From Luteibacter sp. OK325 (GTDB lineage Bacteria > Pseudomonadota > Gammaproteobacteria > Xanthomonadales > Rhodanobacteraceae), in contig NZ_QAOX01000001.1 in assembly GCF_003050935.1 (NCBI RefSeq), forward strand, positions 682,001 to 746,000: a stretch of DNA of 64,000 nt, given 5' to 3'. The notes under the pieces are model-generated. The model did no database searches. It had not been told where the DNA came from and saw only the letters and a list, made by a program, of their open reading frames with translations. Shown piece by piece: positions 20,788-29,373 of this stretch (position 1 is the first letter of the stretch; each line of letters opens with the position of its first letter). The translations under genes were made by a program, and so were the position numbers.

Positions 20788-21150
20788 ATGGACAGCCTGT
20801 CGACCAAAGACGTAGTCGGCGTGATCCTGGGAATCATCGTCCTGGGCACGATCGTCTTCGCGCTCACGAACTCAAGCCCCCGATCCCCAAAGGAACGGTT
20901 CTTCAACTGCTGGCGCTGCAAGGCGCTCACCCCGCACACGCAACGAACCATCGACGCGTGGCGTATCGGCAAGACGCGCCTCTTCTGCGGCGCATGTCAT
21001 GCGAAGTGGCTGCAGACGCATCCTGCACCGATAACTCCGCTGAGACCGACGAGCGAATACAGGCCGCGGCGGAGGTCGAGCAAGGCGGGAGGACTCGTCG
21101 TCCTCGCGGCCGTCGTTGTGATCGGCCTTCTCGCACGCTCATGCTCCTAA
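20788..21150 (+). CDS. Small two-TM protein with paired CxxC motifs
   Basis: The 120-residue protein has a hydrophobic helix near 10-30 (VGVILGIIVLGTIVFAL), a cytosol- or periplasm-facing loop with CWRC and CGAC about 30 residues apart, and a second C-terminal helix (GLVVLAAVVVIGLLA). The four cysteines could form a zinc ribbon. I do not recognise the family. The ATG at 20788 follows AAAGGGAA and starts just before the first helix. It stands alone after the rpoD terminator, and a hairpin follows it. Confidence 0.65.
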   Translation: MDSLSTKDVVGVILGIIVLGTIVFALTNSSPRSPKERFFNCWRCKALTPHTQRTIDAWRIGKTRLFCGACHAKWLQTHPAPITPLRPTSEYRPRRRSSKAGGLVVLAAVVVIGLLARSCS

Positions 21151-21176
21151 GGAAACCGGACCCCATGCGACACGGC

Positions 21177-21207
21177 TGGGCGGAGCCGGTGACGGCTGCT
21201 CCGCCCA
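21177..21207 (+). terminator. Possible terminator hairpin
   Basis: TGGGCGGAGC (21177-21186) pairs with GCTCCGCCCA (21198-21207), a 10-bp perfect stem with an 11-base loop, 26 bp after the small CxxC gene. There is no T-run after it, so its role as a terminator is uncertain. Confidence 0.4.
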
Positions 21208-21309
21208 CCGGTCCCGCGTGTAGCCTGGCCGTGGAACCAGGGGATCGCTTCTATGGGAGCTGCGGGAAGCCGCTGCGGTCCTGACCCTGCGCAAAGGCCT
21301 AAGGCGCCC

Positions 21310-21633
21310 TCAACTTTCGCGCGCTTTCGCGGCCGCCTCCGCACGCGCCACCGCATCACGCGTCACGACGCCTACCCGCAAACCCAGCGGGCGCAGCAGC
21401 TTCGCTACGGTTTCCAACGTCGGACTTTTGATGCCACGTTCGATGTCCTGAAGGCCGCGCGCCGATACGCCACACAACTTTGCGTATTCGGCGATGGTGA
21501 AGCGAAGCGTCGTCCGTATGAGACGAATCACTTCGGGGACCGGACGCCCCGGATGTGATTCGATGTCGTCCAGAAGGGCCCGACGCATGTCGAGCTCTTC
21601 GGCGGTCGTTAACGTTTTGAAGCGCTTGTCCAC
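21310..21633 (-). CDS. XRE-family antitoxin of a HipA-type module
   Basis: The 107-residue protein has a lambda-repressor-type helix-turn-helix in its second half: FTIAEYAKLCGVSARGLQDIERGIKSPTL, near 50-78. It probably binds the operator upstream of the pair and neutralises the HipA-like kinase. It starts two bases after the stop of the hipA-like gene, so the two are co-transcribed with the toxin first. That is opposite to the hipB-hipA order of E. coli. The N-terminal ~45 residues (MDKRFKTLTTAEELDMRRAL) are an extra helical segment that could contact the toxin. Confidence 0.8.
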   Translation of the reverse strand: MDKRFKTLTTAEELDMRRALLDDIESHPGRPVPEVIRLIRTTLRFTIAEYAKLCGVSARGLQDIERGIKSPTLETVAKLLRPLGLRVGVVTRDAVARAEAAAKARES

Positions 21634-21635
21634 GC

Positions 21636-22925
21636 TCAGAGGGCCTCGAGCTGGGAGACGATATCGTCGATGGACGCACGTTGCATATCCATGATCGCCT
21701 CGTCGACACCGATCTCCAGGGCCCGCTGACGCAGGCGGCGCAGCGGCCCCACCATCTCGATGAGCGCGCGGGTCAATGCGGCCGCTTCGATACCCGTCGC
21801 GTCCACCGCCTGCCGAATAACGCTCGCCCAGCGCGGTGCACCACCATCGTCACTCTCCCAGCGCATACGGCGAGCGATGCCGTCGGGATGCAGCATCATC
21901 GGAACAAAGTCAAAGAGCGGCGTCAGCCCGACATAGCCATCCGCGCGCCGCTGGATAGCCGTATTGCGCGCGTGGTTGTCCTTATTGCCCAGTGCGATGT
22001 TGGCAACATCGCGGCGCACGTACTCGACGACATCGCGCTCCCGGTGCGAACACACTACCGCGAGGCGCCGGAGGGCGACATTGTGTGACGGCGCGAGCCC
22101 GAAGCCTGCCAGACCACACAGTGACGCAATGCTCTCCTGCGCATAACGGAGGACGCCTGCCGTGGTAACTGCCCGATCGAACCGGGGAATGAACAATGTT
22201 CTCGGGCCGCCTCGCATTCTTCCGTAGACGTCCAGACCGAGATGTCTCGCCAGCTCCATGTACGGTGCCTCAAGGCGAAGAATGGTCGCCAAAGCGGTGC
22301 TCGGCCCTCGGGAGAACTTGACGAGCCAGTGAGCGGCGACGTCCTCGTCAGGGAGCGCATGATCGAGGTAGTAGAGGCCGTCGTGCCCTTCCGCCAGAAG
22401 AAGCTTCGGCCACTCTCCCTGCACGCCCGAGGACCCGGCAACGAACAGGCCGTGCCTTACCAGGTGCTCGGTGAACGCGTCGCCGCGTTCGACGACCTCG
22501 CCTTCAGTGAAGCCCCGGCGATCGCGGAGCGCATGTTCCTCCAGGCGAACAGCTGCCTCGCGTACGCGAATGTTGCCAATGGGATTGCCCGCGCCAGCGA
22601 GCAGTAAGCGCCAGTCAGCCGAAGCCGCCGATGTCTCCGGCATACCAAGCTGTCGCAACAGTTCCTGCCTGCCGAAACCCTGGGGAAGCATATCGGCGAG
22701 GAACGGCGGCCAGGTCTCCCCTCTGGTGGATTCCAACGAGACAGGCAGATTGACGCTTAACGCCGCGGCATCCGTCCGGCCTTCGTTGTCGAGTGCATAG
22801 CCGGCGCTATACCCCACGTCCGTTCCGGCTTCCCAGCCGCGCTCGGCAGCACCAAGGACACGGACCGAGGCAACAGCGCGCCAGGCGCCGTCCAGGTAGA
22901 TCTCAAGATTGGCGACATCGGTCAT
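21636..22925 (-). CDS. HipA-family serine/threonine kinase toxin
   Basis: HipA kinases phosphorylate an aminoacyl-tRNA synthetase (GltX in E. coli) and cause growth arrest. The 429-residue protein, close to E. coli HipA's 440, keeps the SSGVQ.....K phosphate-binding loop near 165-178, the catalytic GNKDNHARN block near 312-320 and the Mg-binding DFVP segment near 338. The N-terminal ~100 residues match the HipA N1 domain. I use the ATG at 22925; a GTG two codons upstream is possible. The partner XRE gene follows directly. The kinase residues look intact, so the toxin is probably active. Confidence 0.85.
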   Translation of the reverse strand: MTDVANLEIYLDGAWRAVASVRVLGAAERGWEAGTDVGYSAGYALDNEGRTDAAALSVNLPVSLESTRGETWPPFLADMLPQGFGRQELLRQLGMPETSAASADWRLLLAGAGNPIGNIRVREAAVRLEEHALRDRRGFTEGEVVERGDAFTEHLVRHGLFVAGSSGVQGEWPKLLLAEGHDGLYYLDHALPDEDVAAHWLVKFSRGPSTALATILRLEAPYMELARHLGLDVYGRMRGGPRTLFIPRFDRAVTTAGVLRYAQESIASLCGLAGFGLAPSHNVALRRLAVVCSHRERDVVEYVRRDVANIALGNKDNHARNTAIQRRADGYVGLTPLFDFVPMMLHPDGIARRMRWESDDGGAPRWASVIRQAVDATGIEAAALTRALIEMVGPLRRLRQRALEIGVDEAIMDMQRASIDDIVSQLEAL

Positions 22926-22937
22926 ATGCACACTCTT

Positions 22938-22977
22938 GTATCATAACAACGCGAACTAGGTGTCATAGTAGTGATAC
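22938..22977 (-). promoter_or_regulatory. Possible operator/promoter of the hipA-like pair
   Basis: GTATCA (22938-22943) and TGATAC (22972-22977) form an inverted repeat 13-52 bp upstream of the hipA-like start, in an AT-rich stretch. On the minus strand the left half overlaps a TATGAT that could be a -10 box. This would suit autorepression by the XRE partner. Confidence 0.35.
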
Positions 22978-23122
22978 TTTAACGTGTATGTATAGGAAAA
23001 CGTGTGCGGTCCACTCTCGGAAGCTGTCCACGGCATCCGTGGATTTATGGTAGGCGTTGATGAGCCTGGGCTGAAAAAACGCGCGCTAGAGCGGGCGTCT
23101 TCTTAAAAGCCGTAGCTACGAC

Positions 23123-23332
23123 TCAGCGATGGATAACCACGACCGGGTGATGCTGGTGGTGGTAACGACGCGGCGGCGGGCGGTGGTAAACGTGGCGATG
23201 GTGAACCGGGTGATACACGCGGTGGTGCACCGGGTGATGCACGACAACCACGCGACGCGATTGCGCCATCGACAGTGCCGGCAACGCCAGGGCCGCGACG
23301 GCCAGTGCTGCGGAAATCAGAATCCTCTTCAT
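23123..23332 (-). CDS. Small secreted histidine-rich protein
   Basis: The 69-residue precursor has a clear Sec signal (MKRILISAALAVAALALPALSMA, cleavage after SMA near residue 23). A mature part of only ~45 residues is built of HH, HP and VYH repeats (about 15 histidines) plus a PPPRR turn. Such peptides can bind Zn, Cu or Ni in the periplasm. That function is inference; no family is recognised. The ATG at 23332 is preceded by CAAGGGGG. It ends 97 bp before the region's tRNA gene on the opposite strand. Confidence 0.65.
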   Translation of the reverse strand: MKRILISAALAVAALALPALSMAQSRRVVVVHHPVHHRVYHPVHHRHVYHRPPPRRYHHQHHPVVVIHR

Positions 23333-23491
23333 GGAACCCCCTTGCTGTTGGAAACCCGTCAAGCATGAGGGGGGGCCTGCTGAACTGTCGACCATCCGAT
23401 AACGCGCCTAGTCACGCCACCTTGCCATGCCACATGGATGTGCGCCCATCGTCGAACGGACATCCATTGGTTACACTTGGCCGCCCCGCAC

Positions 23492-23567
23492 GGGCCTATA
23501 GCTCAATGGTTAGAGCAGAGGACTCATAATCCTTTGGTTCCAGGTTCGAGTCCTGGTGGGCCCACCA
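23492..23567 (+). tRNA. tRNA with CAT anticodon, probably tRNA-Ile2
   Basis: The 76-nt gene folds as a full cloverleaf. The acceptor arm GGGCCTA pairs with TGGGCCC (one G-T wobble), the anticodon loop is CTCATAA with CAT at 23525-23527, the T-arm loop contains TTCGAG, and the CCA end is encoded. Its body is closer to the lysidine-modified tRNA-Ile2 (E. coli ileX) than to elongator tRNA-Met. A tRNA-Ile2(CAT) identity is therefore likely, although automated tools would call it Met. Its 3' end marks the left edge of the accessory island. Confidence 0.93.
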
Positions 23568-23700
23568 ACGGTTTCTCGTTATGCGCTTCTGCTGGTAGCC
23601 ACCGGCGCATAAAATGGCCGGATTGACACGATAGGGTGCAATCCAGAATGATATTTTCTGCCTTTTTACGGCTGAACAGCCTGGCTAAGTGCTTCTAGGG

Positions 23701-25656
23701 CTACATCCCCTCGAAGACGGCGTTTGTGTGAATGGCGCCATCCTCAAACAGGTTAAGTTGACGCACGTGCGCCTCAGCTCTTTCGGGATCCGCCGTGAAG
23801 AGGACGACCGCTAGGTCTCTCAATGCCCTAGTGCAGCTCACATAGAAGAGACGGCGCGTTCGATCAACCGTGGTCTCCTCACCAGCGGCTATGTGTTCTC
23901 GGTCCTTATCTGAAAGCCCTTTGAGCCCAAGATATTTTTCGTAAGAGAACTGAAAGTGGGTACTCTCCGCATCGTCCAAGACGACGAGCACCCTAGCGAA
24001 CTCTGCACCCTTAATGCCCTGCTGAGTCCGAAAGGGCGATCGTTCGGAGATGTACGCCTGGTACGCGAAAAGCTGACTAGCGGGACAAGCCAGAAAAGCA
24101 TCCATTGATGCCAGTTCCTTCTCAGACTCGTCCTGCTCTCGACCTTCGTCGTCCTGGTCTTCCCGCTGGTCGGGCAAGGGCTCAGCAGGTCCGATCGAGT
24201 CCGGATCTAAGTACGAGACCAACCTAGGGTCGAAAGAGAGTAGGTCTCCGACATGAACCAGTTTCAGAAGGTCTCCAATCGTTGCGGCAGAGGCACCGGA
24301 TATTGCGTCTGCAATCGAGGCGACCAACGCTCCCACGGTTTTAAGTCGCTCCGCGATGTCGACACCCAAGAGGGAATCTTTGTCGAAGAGAGGAGAGTGC
24401 TCGCGGACGAGACGCATCACTTCAAGCTGCTTGCCGCTGGCGTGAGCAATCGCTATAGGGATCAGGAACTTCACGCATGGCGAAATCGGCCACGCGGTCC
24501 CGTCCAAGAAGCCGTCTTTAAACGCCGACGGCGCACTAGAGTTAAGCGCCGAATACAGGTCTCCGAACCCGAGCCGCCTTGCGGCCATCTGGTGAACAAT
24601 TACGAGAAGCTTCACGCGCGCTTGGTCATCGGCGCCTGGACGCCATTGATCATCCCCGGTCTGTCCGGCCATCCACCCTCGTACTAGGTCGAGGTTGGCA
24701 TCCCGCGTACCGTCAGCAGGAAGAATAAAGAGATGAGCGTTCCCCACTGGGGTAGGAACAGCGCCCTCGGGGCCGAGCCGTTCGCCGGAAACTTGAACGA
24801 GATCGTCCCCACCGCTGCGAATGGCGTTAGCGAGAGCCAAAACCTTTGTTGAGCAGCGAAAGTTCTCAGGCTTCGGAATATCGATCCAATTGGGCTCCGC
24901 TTCTACTAACCCAGTGCCGGTCGCATAGATTCTTTGCATCGGATCGCCGAAGAAACCAAGGCAAAATGGAACTCCGGCCTCACGCCCGACGATCTTCAAC
25001 GCTTCCACAACTTCGGTCGTCGTGTCTTGGCTCTCGTCAACAAACACGAAGGGAAACTGACGCGCTAGAAGAGCCCGGAACAGGCGACGGTCGGCAATAA
25101 GGCTGGGCACGAGCTTCAAAATGTCGTCATGACCGAGAATCCCCTTTGCGTAATCGCTACCCGTCCCGTAACGGAAGCTTTTTACTGTGGAGACGCGAGC
25201 CGACTGTCGACGGAGGCGAACGAGGTCCCGGCTGTCTTTGTCCTTCGTTCGCTGTTGAACTCTAGCGCCATATTCGGCCTGCTTCCGTTCAAGCGCCTCA
25301 ATTTTCTCCAAGATGCGCCTTGACACCCAAATACGAATATCACTCTGGAAGGGCTTCGCCAGAAGCCACATGAAGCTGTGGATAGTCGAGACGTGGACCA
25401 GTGCGTCACTGCCCACATCCTTCCATATCTCCCCGGCTGCGACCTCCGTGTATGTAATGCAGGCGACACGCTGTCGGGCCCTCCGTAGTTTCCCACCGTG
25501 CATGCGGACAACCGACGATAGACCCTTAATGAGGGAGGTGGTTTTACCCGAACCTGCGCCGGCCTTCATTATGAAGCTCCTCGGCGGGACGTGCTCAATA
25601 CAGGCGCGTAGGTCGATGTCAGCTTGGGTATCCGGCTTGTTCGCCCGACTATTCAC
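23701..25656 (-). CDS. UvrD/PcrA-like helicase, GajB-like partner of an OLD nuclease
   Basis: The 651-residue protein is a superfamily 1A helicase. Walker A AGAGSGKTT lies at 32-40, motif II FVDESQD near 204, motif III GDPMQRIY, and motif VI RLFYVSCTRALRDLA near 598. An acidic low-complexity stretch (DQREDQDDEGREQDESEKEL) lies in the C-terminal third. It starts inside the last codons of the upstream OLD-nuclease gene (8-bp overlap). The OLD-TOPRIM plus UvrD-like pair is the layout of class 2 OLD systems and of Gabija (GajA-GajB), where the helicase partner senses or processes phage DNA. It is longer than B. cereus GajB (~494 residues), so this may be a Gabija variant. Confidence 0.85.
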   Translation of the reverse strand: MNSRANKPDTQADIDLRACIEHVPPRSFIMKAGAGSGKTTSLIKGLSSVVRMHGGKLRRARQRVACITYTEVAAGEIWKDVGSDALVHVSTIHSFMWLLAKPFQSDIRIWVSRRILEKIEALERKQAEYGARVQQRTKDKDSRDLVRLRRQSARVSTVKSFRYGTGSDYAKGILGHDDILKLVPSLIADRRLFRALLARQFPFVFVDESQDTTTEVVEALKIVGREAGVPFCLGFFGDPMQRIYATGTGLVEAEPNWIDIPKPENFRCSTKVLALANAIRSGGDDLVQVSGERLGPEGAVPTPVGNAHLFILPADGTRDANLDLVRGWMAGQTGDDQWRPGADDQARVKLLVIVHQMAARRLGFGDLYSALNSSAPSAFKDGFLDGTAWPISPCVKFLIPIAIAHASGKQLEVMRLVREHSPLFDKDSLLGVDIAERLKTVGALVASIADAISGASAATIGDLLKLVHVGDLLSFDPRLVSYLDPDSIGPAEPLPDQREDQDDEGREQDESEKELASMDAFLACPASQLFAYQAYISERSPFRTQQGIKGAEFARVLVVLDDAESTHFQFSYEKYLGLKGLSDKDREHIAAGEETTVDRTRRLFYVSCTRALRDLAVVLFTADPERAEAHVRQLNLFEDGAIHTNAVFEGM

Positions 25657-27958
25657 GCCCGCCCCCTAAAGCCGAGTCTTCGGCGATGAGGGCGGCAACG
25701 GGAAGTACGGGTTCCAGTTCAATCCGCACCTCGTCCTTCAGCCAAACGAGGCCGTCACGAATGTACGCGGGGACGTGCCACGAGCCCTCGTCTTCCGTGA
25801 GGACAGCGAGTGCGAACTTGGTCTTATCGAAGGCCTTGCGCGAAACCTTTTCATGTAAACCTTTAGCAAGAGCCGCAGGCCCAGCAGTTTCCCCCTTCAC
25901 TATCAGACCGAGTTGCTTGCTGGCCACCGCTTGAGACCATTCCGGATTCTCGAGACCAAAGTCCTCTTCAAGGGTACGTCCACAGAGCGCTTCGGTAGAC
26001 CCTTGCCACGTGACGGCTCGCTCAATCTGATACGCCACGCGAACCTTCGCCCCGTCCTTGAGTTCGTGAGTTTTCTCAGCGTCAGATGCAGCACGCAGCT
26101 CTTCGACCGTGAGCTTGCCGGGAAGCCACTTTATGAGTGTCTGATTCGAGGTCGCAGCTCCTGGCTCGGCAGGCAAACAAGCTTTGCCGTACTTCTTCTT
26201 AGGCGCTGGGGCTACTTGCTCGCCGGCCTTGCCTAACCCGTCAATCTCCCCGTCCATCCCGGCGTCTTCTCCCGAGTCGGTCGGGACTTCGAACTCCTCC
26301 ACCTCATCATCGTTGGCACCGTCTCCTTCTGGATCCACGAGCGCGACGCTATCGATGTCGGTGATAATGAGCGTGGTCAGGCCAAGAAACTCGATGAGCG
26401 CCTGGAAGCGATGTCCGAATGCGCCTCCTACTTCCAGAATGCAGAGGCAGGCTGAACGGAGGGACTTTGCCACCTTTCTAATCATTACAGGTAACAGCAA
26501 TCTCTCAACGTTGCCTTCCACCAGGATCGCGGCATCGGAGAAGAACAGGTCGCAGTGCGTCAGCTTTAAGTATCGCTCGAGAAAGTCACGATCATCTGAC
26601 TGGTTTTGGTAGAAGGCAGAGAGGTTAAGTACCTCCGTCAGCTGCTCGTCGCCAATCTTCTTGCGCCTGAAGTAACGAATTGGCCGAAACCCTCGTTCGT
26701 AGAGGATATGGGGCGAGTGCGTTGTGATGACCATCTGACTGCTAAAGATGCTATCTCTATCATCCTCAATCTTGACTAGGTCAAGGACGTTGCGGATGAA
26801 AACCTGTTGCAGCTGAGCATGCAGATGTGCCTCCGGCTCCTCCACGAAGATTAGATGTAACGGCGGACGATCTTCCATCGCCGCCCACTTAGCTTGCGCG
26901 TCAAGAATCTCCACGACCATGTAGATCAGGTTCTTGAATCCGAGCCCGTTATAACTGTCGGGAAGCGTCGCTGCGACGTCGTCATCTCCGATCTGGTAGT
27001 GGACACGCGCATCCTGGCTCATCACATGAGCAGGATCTAACGCGGACATGATCTTCAGCTTGGGGTTGTTGATCCCGGGGTAGCCAAGCTTAGCCAGCCG
27101 ATCAAGCATCGGCTTGAACACCCCATCTAGGTGGACGTTCAACGCCTGCTCCGACTCGAACAGCGCCTTTAGAGCCGTATGGTCATCCCGCCTCTGATTG
27201 AGGTTACGTTTGTAGAAACGACTTAGCCGCTTTGACAAGTCTTCTGACCTACCACCAGCCTCGGGATTAGGATCAGCAAGGTGTCGCTGAGCGCCAAGAT
27301 TGTCGATCTGGACAAGCGATCTCAGAATCGTACCGCCGCCCGGTTCGCCACCTAACTCATCTGGAACATAGTCGCCAAGTTCATGGAAGCTCTCGTCAAA
27401 CTGCGTCCGGTCCAAGATGTAGTAGCGCAGCTCATACTCACTATGGAGCTCCCGCTGGAGAAAGTCCGCCATGGAGTGAGGCCAAGGCACATATCCTGAC
27501 CCGGACGGCAGGTCGGCAGCCTGCTCGGCACCCCGAGCCTTGGCCTCCTGGTAGTTTCGAACGACGTCAACTGAGCTTCGAGCTGTCAGCGAAACTCGTA
27601 TGCCGACTTTGGTGCCCTCCCAAGCTGTGCTGGGGAGCAGTGGAATCACTAGGTAAAGATCAGGCGCCGCAACTTCGAACCAAAGATCGAGGTCTATGCT
27701 CGGTAGGGAGAAGCCATCAGGTACCGGGTCGGCCAGATTCATATTTCCGGCTTCGTTAAACTCTTTCCAGCACGAGGAACTGAAATCGTAGAGGCTAAAT
27801 CGACCCTTTCCGCCCGCAATAAAGGAATGGATTGCCTGCGTCGCGGAAGTCTTTCCGCTGTTGTTCGACCCAACAAATATCGATATCTCGCCATCTAGCT
27901 CAAGATGAGCATCCCTTAGCCGACGAAAGTTCCTCAGGCGATACGAATGAAGATGCAA
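25649..27958 (-). CDS. OLD-family ATP-dependent nuclease (AAA + TOPRIM), GajA-like
   Basis: The 769-residue protein has an ABC/SMC-like ATPase: HSYRLRNFRRLRDA, then Walker A GSNNSGKTS at 30-38, Walker B LIFVEEPEAHLHAQ near 370, and the H-loop TTHSPH near 410. A TOPRIM nuclease domain follows, with the glutamate of AILVEGNVER near 480 and the DxD pair in IITDID near 533. Class 2 OLD proteins nick or cut DNA and, as GajA, form a tetrameric Gabija core regulated by nucleotide levels. It is ~190 residues longer than canonical GajA, with an acidic linker after the DxD motif and a longer C-terminus. The helicase gene overlaps its end by 8 bp. Confidence 0.85.
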   Translation of the reverse strand: MHLHSYRLRNFRRLRDAHLELDGEISIFVGSNNSGKTSATQAIHSFIAGGKGRFSLYDFSSSCWKEFNEAGNMNLADPVPDGFSLPSIDLDLWFEVAAPDLYLVIPLLPSTAWEGTKVGIRVSLTARSSVDVVRNYQEAKARGAEQAADLPSGSGYVPWPHSMADFLQRELHSEYELRYYILDRTQFDESFHELGDYVPDELGGEPGGGTILRSLVQIDNLGAQRHLADPNPEAGGRSEDLSKRLSRFYKRNLNQRRDDHTALKALFESEQALNVHLDGVFKPMLDRLAKLGYPGINNPKLKIMSALDPAHVMSQDARVHYQIGDDDVAATLPDSYNGLGFKNLIYMVVEILDAQAKWAAMEDRPPLHLIFVEEPEAHLHAQLQQVFIRNVLDLVKIEDDRDSIFSSQMVITTHSPHILYERGFRPIRYFRRKKIGDEQLTEVLNLSAFYQNQSDDRDFLERYLKLTHCDLFFSDAAILVEGNVERLLLPVMIRKVAKSLRSACLCILEVGGAFGHRFQALIEFLGLTTLIITDIDSVALVDPEGDGANDDEVEEFEVPTDSGEDAGMDGEIDGLGKAGEQVAPAPKKKYGKACLPAEPGAATSNQTLIKWLPGKLTVEELRAASDAEKTHELKDGAKVRVAYQIERAVTWQGSTEALCGRTLEEDFGLENPEWSQAVASKQLGLIVKGETAGPAALAKGLHEKVSRKAFDKTKFALAVLTEDEGSWHVPAYIRDGLVWLKDEVRIELEPVLPVAALIAEDSALGGGRE

Positions 27959-28404
27959 GCTAGCCCCCTGGCTGCGTTGAAATCGATGAGTTATAGCAGT
28001 CTAAAGTTGAAGTCGCCAAGCGGCCGATCCATCTCGATCGGAAACAGCAACGCTGGGATTCTTCGTCATATTGACCGATGCGCCACGGGGCCCGTGATAG
28101 TAGCGGCCAGAGTTCGATTTGCCGGAAATGCCTAGCGATTACACGCTTTCATTTCCTTGCCTGAAACGTTCCAAGCGTAGTTGTGAAGTACGTGGGTCGC
28201 CTTTAACTAAATGGTTACTTGGACGGCATGTTCCGCACCGCGTAACTGACTTCTCCCGACAGTCATGGTTTGCCGTCTTGCTTAGGTTTCGGAAGTTGAC
28301 GACCGATGCCTCTCCCGCCCAGTAGTCGACCATGGGCGCCGGTGCATCGCGGACGAAATGAGTAACCCCGGCGTAAGCTTCCCCAATAGGCAGACACACA
28401 AGAA
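27959..28404. other. 446-bp gap upstream of the OLD gene
   Basis: This stretch holds the presumed promoter of the OLD-helicase pair (minus strand, near 27960-28060) and the sequence beyond the truncated DUF6119-like gene. A minus-strand frame at 28139-28399 could encode 86 residues with a CGTC motif, but I recognise no family and no good ribosome-binding site. I see no tRNA, repeat or terminator of note. Confidence 0.4.
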
Positions 28405-28974
28405 CTAGAACGTCAGGTTGATATCCCTGCTCACCGTCAGTGCATCGTCACCGGACATGCGACGACCGAGCATCTTCGTCTCTTTTGGAAAACCGACAAT
28501 GCCCTTGATGAGGTCACGCTTGATGTCGACGCCGAAATCCTGGGCGCTGCTGTTAAACCTACCTGCACGCGACTGTTTTGGTCGGCGGCATCGAACGTTC
28601 TCTTTGTCGATACTCCTCAGCGCATCCGATTCCAAAGAGTTGAGGGTGGCGAGTAGACCAAAGCGCTCCTCAATCATGTCCTGGTTGAGAATGAATTGCC
28701 CTTGCCCGAAGGTCAGGGCAAAATGCCGGCTCTCGGTGTGCACGATGAGGACAGCGCCCGTCGACTTGACCTTGCCGAGCACACTCAGGTCGTCGACATA
28801 CCCCTTGAAGAAAGCCGCCCACGGCGGACTCTTTTCCTGCTTGGGGGCGACATAGAGATCACCAATGTGCCGCTCTCCAATGTCGATGGAGTAATGCCGG
28901 GCGTCGCCGTAGCCGACAGCATCGGAAAAATGCTTCAGTCCTTTTCTGAGCAGATGGATGGTCAAATTCGGCAC
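28405..28974 (-). pseudogene. N-terminal fragment of a DUF6119/TIGR04141-like protein
   Basis: The 189 residues start PNLTIHLLRKGLKHFSDAVG and contain PPWAAFFKGYVDDL, TESRHFALTFGQGQFILNQD, and a terminal DFGVDIKRDLIKGIVGFP .. SGDDALTVS segment. These match my memory of the N-terminal third of the sporadically distributed TIGR04141 (DUF6119) family, whose members are about 500-600 residues. The frame stops right after the SGxDAL block and nothing resembling the rest follows, so the gene appears truncated. It lies between two defence modules. It may be a remnant of a third system or a short functional variant; full-length family members have no settled function that I know of. Confidence 0.55.
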
Positions 28975-29098
28975 GCATTCCCTCCCTGAGATTCCTTGCG
29001 CTAAACACCGCTTTGTCTATCTGTGTCGGACAAGGGCCACTCCCCTTGAGGAGGTTCCCCATACACTTCGCCCCCGCCCCTCCCCTCTGGCGCTCAGC

Positions 29099-29373
29099 TT
29101 ACTTCGCCCGGCGCCCATCGGCCTCCCGGGACTCGGCGAATGCTGGGTCTTCCAGGCGCCTCTCGAACTCCCGAATCATCTTCTCCAAAGTAGTGCCGCT
29201 GGCGCCGCACCAGTCCCGGATTTGCACGATATCGAGACGCCCGATGGCGCGCTCGGCCTGCCGAGGTTGATCGGTAGCGACAATGGAAGGAGTCCGGCGA
29301 CAAGACGATGGTGGCTTGCCCGACACGTACTTGGGCAGAATGGGGCGCCTTGGTAAACTACGTCCGATCGCAT
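29099..29373 (-). pseudogene. Decayed XRE-type regulator (possible)
   Basis: A possible start (MRSDVVYQG, ATG at 29373) is in one minus-strand frame. A well-formed C-terminal half (LDIVQIRDWCGASGTTLEK, then MIREFERRLEDP) is in another, ending at 29099. The second part looks like the end of small XRE repressors that finish with an RDWC..G.TL....FE..L block, and SGKPPS before it resembles a broken recognition helix. A frameshift or deletion in the HTH would explain the split. It sits upstream of and divergent from the ATPase-HNH pair, where an intact repressor would be expected. Confidence 0.35.

Noticed and set aside
28139-28399. Continuation of the DUF6119-like gene in the 86-codon frame downstream
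   Set aside because: The sequence does not resemble the missing part of that family, and no start signal is visible.
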